Of a DNA stretch of 31,529 nucleotides, positions 13,958 through 21,945 are shown piece by piece. The notes under the pieces were generated by a model. It was not told the origin of the DNA. It saw only the letters and a program-made list of their open reading frames with translations, and made no database searches. The stretch lies in assembly GCA_023136715.1 (NCBI GenBank), contig JAGLQT010000171.1, positions 1 through 31,529 of the forward strand. Direction: 5' to 3'. The stretch's first letter is position 1. Every line of letters starts with the position of its first letter. The DNA is from Gammaproteobacteria bacterium (GTDB lineage Bacteria > Pseudomonadota > Gammaproteobacteria > SZUA-229). Both the position numbers and the translations under genes were made by a program.

Positions 13958-15574
13958 ATGTTGCGACTCACTGAAATAAGGCTTCCACTTGGCCATTCCC
14001 CGGATGAACTCCAGTTGGCTATCCTGAACCGCTTGCAGATCACCGCCGAACAATTGCGCAGCTACAGTGTTGCTCGTCGTGGCCATGATGCGCGCAAGCG
14101 CAGTGCAATTGTCTGTGTCTATTCGCTTGATGTTGATGTTGTCGATGAGGCGAAATTGTTGCAGAAATTTAGTGATGAACGCCACATAAAGCCGTCACCG
14201 GATACTGAATATAAATTTGTTGCTCACGCGCCAGAAAATCTTCAAACACGTCCGGTGATTATAGGAACTGGTCCCTGTGGTTTTATGGCCGGACTATTAC
14301 TGGCGCAGATGGGCTTTAAACCGCTGATTCTTGAGCGGGGCAAGGAAGTGCGGCAGCGCACCAGAGATACCTGGGCGCTGTGGCGTGATCACAAATTGAA
14401 TCCCGAATCAAACGTGCAGTTTGGTGAAGGCGGAGCGGGTACTTTTTCTGACGGTAAGTTGCACACACAAATCAAGGATCCTCGCTTTCTAGGGATTAAG
14501 GTGCTGCGTGAGTTTGTTAAAGCGGGTGCGCCTGAGGAAATTCTTCATATCAGCAAACCACACGTTGGCACTTTCCGTCTGGTCAGCATGGTTGAGAAAA
14601 TTCGTGAAGAAATTATCGGTCTTGGTGGTGAGTTTCGTTTTGATAGTCGGGTCACTGATATCGATATCGATGATGGGCAGGTGCGCGGTGTAGTGCTTGA
14701 TGGTGGTGAACACATTGAAAGTGATCACGTTATTCTTGCGATTGGTCACAGTGCCCGTGATACCTTTAATATGTTGTATCAACGTGGTGTTTATATCGAA
14801 GCCAAACCTTTCTCAATTGGTTTTCGTATAGAGCACCCGCAGTCTATTATTGATCAATGCCGTTATGGAAAGTTTGCCGGCCATGCTGATCTTGGTGCCG
14901 CCGATTACAAGCTGGTGCACCATTGCAAGAATGGTCGCAGCGTTTACACTTTTTGTATGTGCCCTGGCGGCACGGTGGTGGCAGCTACCTCCGAAGAGGG
15001 AGGTGTAGTGACCAACGGCATGAGTCAGTATTCACGTAACGAACGCAACGCCAACAGCGGTATAGTCGTCGGCATCACGCCGGAAGATTTCCCCGGTGAT
15101 AATCCACTGGCCGGTATTGAATTACAACGCGAACTCGAATCTAAGGCGTTTGTTTTGGGTGGCAGTAATTATGATGCCCCGGGGCAGTTAGTCGGTGATT
15201 TTCTCAAAGCCCAGCCATCAACAAAGCTGGGCAGCGTGCAGCCATCTTATACTCCGGGAGTACAGTTAACCGATCTGAGCAGCGCCTTACCCGATTACGC
15301 CATTGAAGCTATCCGCGAAGCCTTGCCCGCATTCGATCGCAAGATTAAAGGCTTTGCTATGAATGATGCGGTGCTAACTGGTGTAGAGACACGTACCTCA
15401 TCGCCAGTACGTATAAAACGTAATCGTGATGATTGTCAGAGCTTAAACACTCAAGGGCTTTACCCTGCAGGTGAAGGCGCTGGCTACGCAGGTGGTATTT
15501 TATCTGCCGCGGTCGATGGTATTGAGGTCGCGGAAGCGGTGGCGTTGAGCATGGTGGCGAAATACGGTTCGTGA
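13958..15574 (+). CDS. FAD-dependent dehydrogenase of the COG2509 type
   Basis: A 538-residue predicted flavoprotein of uncharacterised function. After an N-terminal domain of about 95 residues beginning LRLTEIRLPLGHSPDEL comes the Rossmann FAD loop VIIGTGPCGFMAG (100-112) and the segment QFGEGGAGTFSDGKLHTQIK, typical of this family. Later hallmarks are VILAIGHSARDTF, FSIGFRIEHPQ, YTFCMCPGGTVVAA and the C-terminal FAD contact YPAGEGAGYAGGILSAAVDG. Family members occur widely in bacteria with no firmly assigned substrate. The ATG at 13958 lacks a clear ribosome binding site. It is convergent with hflD, the two stops lying 17 bases apart with no obvious terminator. Confidence 0.87.
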   Translation: MLRLTEIRLPLGHSPDELQLAILNRLQITAEQLRSYSVARRGHDARKRSAIVCVYSLDVDVVDEAKLLQKFSDERHIKPSPDTEYKFVAHAPENLQTRPVIIGTGPCGFMAGLLLAQMGFKPLILERGKEVRQRTRDTWALWRDHKLNPESNVQFGEGGAGTFSDGKLHTQIKDPRFLGIKVLREFVKAGAPEEILHISKPHVGTFRLVSMVEKIREEIIGLGGEFRFDSRVTDIDIDDGQVRGVVLDGGEHIESDHVILAIGHSARDTFNMLYQRGVYIEAKPFSIGFRIEHPQSIIDQCRYGKFAGHADLGAADYKLVHHCKNGRSVYTFCMCPGGTVVAATSEEGGVVTNGMSQYSRNERNANSGIVVGITPEDFPGDNPLAGIELQRELESKAFVLGGSNYDAPGQLVGDFLKAQPSTKLGSVQPSYTPGVQLTDLSSALPDYAIEAIREALPAFDRKIKGFAMNDAVLTGVETRTSSPVRIKRNRDDCQSLNTQGLYPAGEGAGYAGGILSAAVDGIEVAEAVALSMVAKYGS

Positions 15575-15591
15575 ATTGTTTGAAGCAATAT

Positions 15592-16215
15592 TTATAACTC
15601 GGCTAAAAGAAGCCGGCATTCGTTAAGGTATTTTTTTCTACCAAATAGAATATGCCAGCGTGAACCATTGCATTGTCGCCATAGTACAGCGGCACGAATA
15701 CCTGAAAATAACAGGGCGCGGACTTTGTTGGCATTGTTGTCGTTGCTAAGATAAACGCGTTCACCTTGCACTATTATTTTTGGCTGTAGTGTGCTGATGG
15801 TTTCCTGGTAAAGTGCGCCGATTTTTGTGAAGACATTTTCATGCATCAGGCTGAAAAATTCTAGAGTGCCCTGTATGTCATTCAAACCTTTTGTTACTTT
15901 TTCTAACATCTCAGGGTTGGCTGAAAGTTTTTTCTCTAGCGCGATCATTGAAATTGCATACTGGGTGATTTCAAGATTGCGTTCGTTTTTAAAGGCGCTG
16001 ATCTGTTTGTCGAGTACGCGCAAGCCGGTGCCAACGCCTGCGAGGTTGCCGAATACACCTTCAGCGGTGTCGGCATCAAAGCGAAATAAAGATTCAATGC
16101 TCGATTCGATAACGGCGCTGTTAGCCATGCCTTTGTTGGCGATCTGTTCGACCAGTGAAGCGGCCTGAAAAACGCCGGCGAGGGCGATAACCTGATCTCG
16201 TTTGCTATGTTGCAT
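15592..16215 (-). CDS. hflD: HflD homologue
   Basis: A 207-residue mostly helical protein of the HflD family (formerly YcfC), a peripheral membrane protein that in E. coli modulates lambda CII stability. Its general cellular role is not settled. Matching parts are VIALAGVFQAASLVEQIANKG at the start, SMIALEKKLSANPEML in the middle, and the well-kept KVRALLFSGIRAAVLWRQCN near the end. It lies 32 bases downstream of mnmA on the same strand, the same order as in E. coli (nudJ-mnmA-hflD), where purB follows; here purB is absent and the FAD-dehydrogenase gene converges instead. Confidence 0.9.
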   Translation of the reverse strand: MQHSKRDQVIALAGVFQAASLVEQIANKGMANSAVIESSIESLFRFDADTAEGVFGNLAGVGTGLRVLDKQISAFKNERNLEITQYAISMIALEKKLSANPEMLEKVTKGLNDIQGTLEFFSLMHENVFTKIGALYQETISTLQPKIIVQGERVYLSNDNNANKVRALLFSGIRAAVLWRQCNGSRWHILFGRKKYLNECRLLLAEL

Positions 16216-16247
16216 TATTTATTGTTTCTTGAGGTCGTTGATGTTTG

Positions 16248-17342
16248 TTAACTGTTGTACATGGTTTCGATAACGCCACCACCAAGACAAACTTCATCGT
16301 GATAAAAAACTACGGACTGACCAGGTGTGATGGCACGTTGTAGTTCTGTAAAACTCACTTTGTGATGGTCTTCACTGATTTGTTCGATTTTGCAAGCCTG
16401 GTCGGGCTGACGATAACGATTTTTTGCAGTACAAGTCATCGGGAACCTCATGGCTTCTGGATCAACCCAGTGCAGTTGCTTACATTCTAAAGTATTGTGC
16501 AACATGCGCGGGTGGTTGTGTCCCTGGCCGACGATAAGGGTGTTGTTATCCAGGTTCTTATCAACTACGAACCAGGCATCTTCTGCGGCATTCTGTAATC
16601 CGCCAATACCCAGGCCTTTGCGTTGACCCATGGTGTAATACATCAGGCCGCTGTGTGTGCCGATAGTTTCACCTTCGGTGGTTTTGATGTCACCGAGTTT
16701 GGCGGGGAGATACTGTTTTAAAAATGTATCAAAACGACGCTCACCGATAAAGCAGATGCCGGTACTGTCTTTTTTGTTGTAAGTAGTCAGGCCGCGTTGT
16801 TCGGCAAGTTTGCGAATTTTTTCTTTCTGATATTCGCCGACAGGAAATAAAGTATGACTGAGCTGGTGTTGGTTGAGGGTATAAAGAAAATAACTCTGGT
16901 CTTTATTGTTGTCGAGCCCGCGTAATAATTGCGCTTTACCGTTGACGGTGGCGGTGCGTGCATAATGACCTGTTGCAATTTTATCGGCACCGAGGTCGAG
17001 TGCGTGATCGAGAAAAGCACGGAACTTTATTTCCTTGTTGCACAGTATGTCGGGGTTGGGTGTTCGTCCTGCGCTGTATTCATCGAGAAAATGTTTGAAT
17101 ACGCGATCCCAGTATTCGGTAGCGAAGTTGATGCTGTGAAGTTTTATGCCCAGCTCGTCGCAGACCGATTGTGCATCGGCCAGATCTTCTGCTGCTGCGC
17201 AGTATTCAGTATCGTCATCTTCTTCCCAGTTTTTCATGAATAGGCCTTCGACTTCGTAGCCTTGTTCGAGCAATAATAATGCAGCAACGGACGAATCAAC
17301 GCCGCCGGAAATGCCGACGATGATTTTCTCTTTCTTATTCAT
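16248..17342 (-). CDS. mnmA: tRNA-specific 2-thiouridylase MnmA
   Basis: Catalyses 2-thiolation of the wobble uridine in tRNAs for Lys, Glu and Gln, using ATP and persulfide sulfur delivered by the Tus relay in E. coli. The 364-residue length is normal. The PP-loop SGGVDSS lies at 12-18, the two catalytic cysteines are Cys101 (NPDILCNKEIKF) and Cys197 (DSTGICFIGERRF), and KDQSYFLYTL, TMGQRKGLGIGG and RYRQPDQACKI are family segments. The start overlaps the nudJ stop by 4 bases (ATGA). The sulfur donor relay genes tusBCD are not in this window. Confidence 0.97.
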   Translation of the reverse strand: MNKKEKIIVGISGGVDSSVAALLLLEQGYEVEGLFMKNWEEDDDTEYCAAAEDLADAQSVCDELGIKLHSINFATEYWDRVFKHFLDEYSAGRTPNPDILCNKEIKFRAFLDHALDLGADKIATGHYARTATVNGKAQLLRGLDNNKDQSYFLYTLNQHQLSHTLFPVGEYQKEKIRKLAEQRGLTTYNKKDSTGICFIGERRFDTFLKQYLPAKLGDIKTTEGETIGTHSGLMYYTMGQRKGLGIGGLQNAAEDAWFVVDKNLDNNTLIVGQGHNHPRMLHNTLECKQLHWVDPEAMRFPMTCTAKNRYRQPDQACKIEQISEDHHKVSFTELQRAITPGQSVVFYHDEVCLGGGVIETMYNS

Positions 17343-17791
17343 CTTTCGTAATCAACGGTTGAGAGGATGTCCAAAGGATAGCGCTGTCCTGAAAGATAGT
17401 CTTCAATATTTTGCATGACCATAGGGCTGCGTAGTTTTTTACTATTTTGTAATTCTTCTTTGCTCATCCATAGTGCTTGTATGATGCCTTCATCGAGTTT
17501 CTGTTCGGGCTGAAGGTCGCTACAGGTTCCGCAAAAAGCGAAACGCAAAAATGTGCGATTGGTATTTGGTTGCGGCCACAGATAAACGCCAAGCAAAGCT
17601 TCGGGGGTAAACATCCATGCAGTCTCTTCCTGAGTCTCACGAATCACAGCATCGATCAAACTTTCATTCGGATCAAGATGACCAGCAGGCTGGTTGTAAA
17701 CAATTTCGCCGTTGACATCTTCTTCGACCATAAGGAATTTGCCGTCTTTTTCTACGATGGCGGCAACGGTGGCGTGGGGTTTCCAGGTCAT
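17339..17791 (-). CDS. nudJ: Nudix hydrolase NudJ
   Basis: Phosphatase/pyrophosphohydrolase of 150 residues; E. coli NudJ acts on HMP pyrophosphate and on nucleoside di- and triphosphates. The Nudix box spans Gly37 to Trp59 (GHLDPNES...RETQEETAW): the catalytic RE and EE glutamates are kept, but the usual Gly-hydrophobic end (EEXGU) is Ala-Trp and the hydrophobic residue after RE is Thr. The C-terminal KLRSPMVMQNIEDYLSGQ matches NudJ. Gene order DUF2062-nudJ-mnmA-hflD and 4-base overlaps on both sides show operon membership. Confidence 0.9.
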   Translation of the reverse strand: MTWKPHATVAAIVEKDGKFLMVEEDVNGEIVYNQPAGHLDPNESLIDAVIRETQEETAWMFTPEALLGVYLWPQPNTNRTFLRFAFCGTCSDLQPEQKLDEGIIQALWMSKEELQNSKKLRSPMVMQNIEDYLSGQRYPLDILSTVDYER

Positions 17792-18303
17792 TTACGTTTG
17801 CTCAAACTGTGTCTGCGCTGTTTCATTACCAGACGCGCCCAGAGATAGTTCATACCAAAATAACCGGCTGCACTGCTGATGACGCCAAGTACCAGGCAAC
17901 CAGTAAGAAACGGTTTCCAGATAACAGATAGCTCACTCATTAGCCAATCCATGCTGAGCTCCATGGCGAAGGGCACTTCTGGAACATCAATGATCCAGCT
18001 GCCGACCACGTAAGCAAAGTAGAACATAGGCGGCATTGTCAGGGGGTTGGTAATCCACACCAGCGCGATCGACATGGGTAGATTGGTTCGTAGCACTATA
18101 GCCCCTGCAGCTGCGAGTACCATCTGGAAAGGAACTGGCCACCAGGCGAAAAAGAGTCCAACCATAAAAGCACCGGCCATAGAACGGCGATTCATGTGCC
18201 AGAGATTCGGGTCATGCAGTAATGTGCCGAATATGCTGAGTGCTTTATTGTTTTTTATTTCATGCGGCTTAGGCATGAATTTTTTGAAGAATTTACGTGG
18301 CAT
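17788..18303 (-). CDS. DUF2062 membrane protein
   Basis: A 171-residue predicted inner membrane protein of the DUF2062 family, function unknown. It opens with a basic segment (MPRKFFKKFMPKPHEIKNN), then LWHMNRRSMAGAFMVGLFFAW and three or four hydrophobic helices, including the Pro-rich WITNPLTMPPMFYFAYVVG characteristic of the family, and ends in a basic tail. It is first in the minus-strand operon with nudJ, overlapping by 4 bases, and divergent from comEC, a neighbour it often has in gammaproteobacteria. No homologue of known activity helps assign a role. Confidence 0.85.
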   Translation of the reverse strand: MPRKFFKKFMPKPHEIKNNKALSIFGTLLHDPNLWHMNRRSMAGAFMVGLFFAWWPVPFQMVLAAAGAIVLRTNLPMSIALVWITNPLTMPPMFYFAYVVGSWIIDVPEVPFAMELSMDWLMSELSVIWKPFLTGCLVLGVISSAAGYFGMNYLWARLVMKQRRHSLSKRK

Positions 18304-18334
18304 AGATTATGTGATGTTTCTTAAACAATGTTAG

Positions 18335-18363
18335 ATTATCATTATTGCAGCGTCTGTTGGCAA
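18335..18363 (-). promoter_or_regulatory. Sigma-70-type promoter of the DUF2062-nudJ-mnmA-hflD operon
   Basis: Read on the minus strand, TTGCCA (18363-18358) and GATAAT (18340-18335) are separated by exactly 17 bases. Each hexamer matches consensus at five of six positions. The -10 lies 31 bases before the start codon of the DUF2062 gene. An AATAATGATAATC sequence (minus strand, 18346-18334) overlaps the -10 and resembles part of a Fur box. Confidence 0.55.
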
Positions 18364-18367
18364 TCGT

Positions 18368-18396
18368 TGCTTGATATGGATTCGTTTTGATATAAG
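18368..18396 (+). promoter_or_regulatory. Candidate extended -10 promoter of comEC
   Basis: TGATATAAG (18388-18396) has the TG motif of an extended -10 and a -10 of five of six consensus bases. A weak -35 TTGCTT (18368-18373) is 17 bases upstream. It faces away from the minus-strand promoter in the same 131-base divergent gap. This is prediction by eye only. Confidence 0.38.
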
Positions 18397-18409
18397 TTTT
18401 CGAGGGAAA

Positions 18410-18451
18410 ATGGCGATTTTACAGGGATTTGTTGATGACTATGCTGCTTAA
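18410..18451 (+). other. Mini-ORF overlapping the comEC start
   Basis: A 13-codon frame (peptide MAILQGFVDDYAA) begins at ATG 18410 three bases after CGAGGG and stops at TAA 18449-18451, overlapping the comEC start (18435) in another frame. It might couple or attenuate comEC translation, or mean nothing. If the -10 at 18391 is right, transcription would begin close to 18403 and leave the mini-ORF almost leaderless, which weakens the case. Confidence 0.25.
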
Positions 18452-20777
18452 TGCGCTGTCTTTTCTGGCCGGTGTCATGCTTGTTCAGCAACTGGCTGAA
18501 CTTCCAGAGCTTTCTGTTCTACTTTCCTTTCTTGTTACTGCTTTTATCGCAACGATATGGCTAAAGGTTTTTGGCTCTAAGCCTGGCGTTTTTAGGCTCA
18601 TGCTGTCACTGTTTCTGGTCGCAGCGGGCGCTAGCTGGGCAAGTTTGCATGCCAGGGATTACCTGAACCACAAATTACCTGAACAGCTGGCTGGTCAGGA
18701 GTTTTACGTCGAAGGTGTGGTGCAGGGAATTCCCGTTGTCAATGATCACGTTCAGCGATTTGTGCTTGATGTGGACAAGTTTGAGCTGGAAGACAAGTCC
18801 ATCGTCATGCCTGAGCGTTTACGCATCAGCTGGTATTACGGCCGAAAAGTAAACGCCGGTGAACGCTGGCGCTGGCTGGTTCGTTTAAAACCGCCGCATG
18901 GTTTCTTTAACCCCGGTGGCTTTGATTATGAAGGCTGGCTGTATGGGCAGGGTATTCACGCCACGGGTTATATTCGCAAGAGTGAGCAGAACCGTAAATT
19001 AGCGGAAGCCAGTGTGTTTTCGCTGGATGCATTACGTCAGCATATCAGTATGGTTATTCAACAACGACTGGTCGGTGAACATCAGGCAGGTCTGATCACG
19101 GCGCTGGCGGTGGGGGATAGAGCGCCCATCGATAATAAACACTGGGATACCTTGATTCGCACCGGCACTAATCACCTGATGGCAATTTCCGGCCTGCATA
19201 TTGGATTGGCGGCGGCCTTTGGTTACTGGCTGGTACGACGGCTGGTGCCGGTGGCTTTGATGAAACATGTGCCGGCTCAGCAGATAGGCATGTTGGGTGC
19301 TCTGGTGGTAGCAATGGTTTATGCTTTGCTGGCGGGGCTGTCCATTCCCACGCAACGGGCTTTGATCATGCTGGTCTGTTTTGTCGGTATGCTGTTATTC
19401 AGGCGAAACTCCAGCTCGATTAATGCAATGGCGACGGCCTTGCTGGCCCTTTTGTTGTGGGATCCTGTTGCCGTGCTGTCACCGGGGTTCTGGTTCTCGT
19501 TTCTGGCGGTCGCGGTGATCTTTTATGTATTTACTGGTCGATTGCAGGTACGCAATGGCTGGCGTGTACGAATACGGCAATGGGGCTGGATGCAGGCATC
19601 GATTGCTCTGGCACTGTTTCCATTTTCCCTGCTGTTATTTCAGCAGACATCGTTGATTTCGCCATTGGCCAACCTGATTCTGGTGCCTTATGTGAGTTTT
19701 CTTGTTGTGCCGCTGGTGCTGTTGGCTTTGCTGTTTATGCCGGTGTCTTCGCTGTTGTCGGGCTACCTGTTTATAGCTGCAAATGAGTTGGTGGGGTTTA
19801 TCTGGCCTGTGATCGAAGCTTTGTCGCTGCATCCCTGGGCTTACTGGGTACAGGTCGCACCTGACTGGCCGCAGTTGCTGCTGGCGTTGATCGGGGTCGT
19901 GCTATTACTGGCACCAAGAGGCTTTCCCGCGCGATGGCTAGGCGGGGTTATGTTATTGCCCATTATTCTAAATACGGCTGAGCGGCCAAAGATGGGTGAT
20001 TTTGAGGCAACGATGCTGGATGTCGGGCAGGGCCTGTCGGTAGTAGTGAGAACGCAGAATCATGCTCTGGTATTCGATTCGGGCAATCGTTTTGGTTCCA
20101 AGCTGGATGCGGGTAAATCGGTGGTGATTCCTTTTTTAAGACACTGGTCAATCAGGCAGCTGGATAAGCTGGTGATCAGCCACGGTGATGCGGACCATAT
20201 TGGCGGTGCCCAGGCGATTGTCGATATTTATCCTGAAGTTGAAGTGATTGGGCAGGATCTTGCGTCGATCATCGCCAAACACAAGCAAGCTTGTGTTAGG
20301 GGAGAGCGCTGGCAGTGGGATGGTGTTGAATTTCAGTTTCTGAACCCGGATGAGCGTGCCTATGCACGCCGTAATAATCATGCCTGTGTCCTTAAGGTTT
20401 CTGCGGTCGGTGGCCAATTATTGATCGCATCAGATATTGAAGAAGAGGTAGAGCGAGATTTGCTCAGAACCTACGGTGATCAACTGCAGGCAGAGGTACT
20501 GGTGGTGCCGCATCATGGCAGCAAAACCTCATCGACACAGGCATTTGTTGATGCGGTGATGCCGCAGGTGGCACTGTTACCGGTGGGGTATCGAAATCGA
20601 TATCATCACCCGAAAGCTGAGGTTGTTGAGCGTTATCGTGAAGCAGGTAGCTCCATTTATCATAGTGGTCATATGGGGGCGGTGAAACTGTTATTTGGTG
20701 CAGATGAGGGGGTAATGGTCGTGGATGAGTACCGTCAAAGTCACCGAAAATACTGGAATCATATAATTACTGAGTAA
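18435..20777 (+). CDS. comEC: DNA internalization-related competence protein ComEC/Rec2
   Basis: Inner membrane channel-type protein for uptake of single-stranded DNA in natural transformation, 780 residues from ATG 18435. Plan: N-terminal membrane helices and a soluble OB-like/DUF4131 part (WYYGRKVNAGERWRW, GFFNPGGFDYEGWLYGQGIH); the Competence membrane domain with the family segment GTNHLMAISGLHIGLAA and many further helices; then a C-terminal metallo-beta-lactamase-like domain with MLDVGQGLSVVV, DSGNRFG, HGDADHIGG (583 onward) and VVPHHGSKTSS. All metal-type ligands of the SHXDXDH motif are present, so the nuclease-like domain may be active. CAGGGA lies before the ATG; TTG codons at 18429 and 18432 are alternatives. 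No comEA or pilus gene is visible here. Confidence 0.94.
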   Translation: MTMLLNALSFLAGVMLVQQLAELPELSVLLSFLVTAFIATIWLKVFGSKPGVFRLMLSLFLVAAGASWASLHARDYLNHKLPEQLAGQEFYVEGVVQGIPVVNDHVQRFVLDVDKFELEDKSIVMPERLRISWYYGRKVNAGERWRWLVRLKPPHGFFNPGGFDYEGWLYGQGIHATGYIRKSEQNRKLAEASVFSLDALRQHISMVIQQRLVGEHQAGLITALAVGDRAPIDNKHWDTLIRTGTNHLMAISGLHIGLAAAFGYWLVRRLVPVALMKHVPAQQIGMLGALVVAMVYALLAGLSIPTQRALIMLVCFVGMLLFRRNSSSINAMATALLALLLWDPVAVLSPGFWFSFLAVAVIFYVFTGRLQVRNGWRVRIRQWGWMQASIALALFPFSLLLFQQTSLISPLANLILVPYVSFLVVPLVLLALLFMPVSSLLSGYLFIAANELVGFIWPVIEALSLHPWAYWVQVAPDWPQLLLALIGVVLLLAPRGFPARWLGGVMLLPIILNTAERPKMGDFEATMLDVGQGLSVVVRTQNHALVFDSGNRFGSKLDAGKSVVIPFLRHWSIRQLDKLVISHGDADHIGGAQAIVDIYPEVEVIGQDLASIIAKHKQACVRGERWQWDGVEFQFLNPDERAYARRNNHACVLKVSAVGGQLLIASDIEEEVERDLLRTYGDQLQAEVLVVPHHGSKTSSTQAFVDAVMPQVALLPVGYRNRYHHPKAEVVERYREAGSSIYHSGHMGAVKLLFGADEGVMVVDEYRQSHRKYWNHIITE

Positions 20778-20891
20778 TGTCGATGAATCCTTTGGACATG
20801 GCACTAAATCAAGTAAGATACGCCCAGTATAAATGGCATGCGTAGGGTCATTTGCAGGCTAATAACAATAATCTTATTTGGTAGGTGAATT

Positions 20892-21497
20892 GTGTTTGAA
20901 ATGGTGAAATCCGGTGGTTGGTTGATGATACCGATCATTCTCTGTTCGATGGCTTCTTTAGCAATTATTGCTGAACGCTTCTGGAGTTTGCGTATTGATA
21001 AGGTGCTACCGAAGCATCTGGTCGCTACTGTATGGAATGCAGTTAAAAATGATACCTTTCATGCTTCTGATATTGAGTTGTTGAGTAAACAGTCTGCGCT
21101 GGGAAAAATATTAAGTGCGGGCCTGATTAATCGTAATCAGCCACGCGAACGTATTAAAGAAAGTATCGAAGAACGTGGTCGCGAAGTGGTGCATGAGCTG
21201 GAACGATTTTTAGATATCCTGGGTACTATCGCTTCAATCTCACCCTTATTGGGCCTGCTCGGTACCGTAGTCGGTATGATTGTCGTGTTCGCCACCATTA
21301 CAACCCATGGTGTTGGTGATCCGGGTGCATTGGCGGGTGGTATATCGCAGGCTATGGTAACGACAGCAGGTGGTTTGTCAGTAGCGATTGTAAGTCTGAT
21401 TTTCTATCGTTATTTCCGACGCCGTGTTGATACCATCGTTGTTGAAATGGAACGCGAGGCCATCAAAATGGTCGATGTGTTACATAACAATCGCTAG
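20892..21497 (+). CDS. exbB: ExbB/TolQ/MotA-family proton channel subunit
   Basis: Inner membrane stator protein of 201 residues that with an ExbD-type partner uses the proton motive force to drive a periplasmic energiser. The N-terminus (GGWLMIPIILCSMASLAIIAERFW) is the first helix; the paired C-terminal helices contain ASISPLLGLLGTVVGMIVVF and GGISQAMVTTAGGLSVAIVSLIFY, the diagnostic MotA_ExbB motifs. The GTG start follows TAGGTG. exbD follows after 15 bases. No tonB or tolA gene is adjacent. In Pseudomonas the comEC-exbB-exbD-lpxK order is similar, so this pair may serve an envelope function and not classical siderophore uptake. ExbB versus TolQ is not settled. Confidence 0.88.
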   Translation: MFEMVKSGGWLMIPIILCSMASLAIIAERFWSLRIDKVLPKHLVATVWNAVKNDTFHASDIELLSKQSALGKILSAGLINRNQPRERIKESIEERGREVVHELERFLDILGTIASISPLLGLLGTVVGMIVVFATITTHGVGDPGALAGGISQAMVTTAGGLSVAIVSLIFYRYFRRRVDTIVVEMEREAIKMVDVLHNNR

Positions 21498-21512
21498 GGT
21501 TTTATTGATCTC

Positions 21513-21932
21513 ATGGATTTACGTCCCGGCCATAAAAAAGAAGAAGGTATTGAGGTTAATCTCACGCCATTAATCGATGTGGTTTTTTTATTGCTGATCT
21601 TTTTTATGGTGTCGAGCACTTTTGATCGCCACGCGAAATTAAAAGTGCAGCTGCCACAAGCTGATGCGCAGGCTCAGCAAAAAGTTGATAACCCCGTTGT
21701 ATTATCGATCGATTCTAAAGGGAAATATTATATTGATGATCGACAAGTGGTGAATGAACAACTCGATACATTAAAACGTGCTTTAGAAAAAACGGTGGGT
21801 GAACGCACCGACGTTACTTTACTACTGCGTGCGGATGGTCGAGCCGCGCATCAGTCAGTAGTACGCGCTATGGATGCGGCTGCACAACTTGGCTTAACTA
21901 AACTTTCTATTGCAACGGTTGAAAACAACTAA
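21513..21932 (+). CDS. exbD: ExbD/TolR-family energy-coupling protein
   Basis: Single-pass inner membrane protein of 139 residues, partner of the preceding channel protein. The transmembrane helix carries NLTPLIDVVFLLLIFFMVSSTF, with Asp22 as the conserved proton-carrying residue. The rest is the periplasmic domain (VVLSIDSKGKYYIDDRQV, VTLLLRADGRAAHQSVVRAMDAAAQLG). It is 15 bases from exbB and 13 bases before the msbA start. Confidence 0.9.
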   Translation: MDLRPGHKKEEGIEVNLTPLIDVVFLLLIFFMVSSTFDRHAKLKVQLPQADAQAQQKVDNPVVLSIDSKGKYYIDDRQVVNEQLDTLKRALEKTVGERTDVTLLLRADGRAAHQSVVRAMDAAAQLGLTKLSIATVENN

Positions 21933-21945
21933 CCATCTATTCTTA

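Noticed and set aside
15600..15615. CGGCT-N6-AGCCG hairpin at the end of hflD
   Set aside because: It lies inside the coding sequence and has no T-run on the minus strand, so it is not supported as a terminator.
20792..20833. Promoter before exbB (TTGGAC with TAAGAT, or TATAAA at 20828)
   Set aside because: The hexamers or spacings are poor. The 114-base gap probably does hold a promoter, but I cannot choose one.
21910..21945. TTG start for msbA within exbD
   Set aside because: The added residues overlap the exbD end in another frame and do not resemble MsbA; ATG 21946 gives the usual length.
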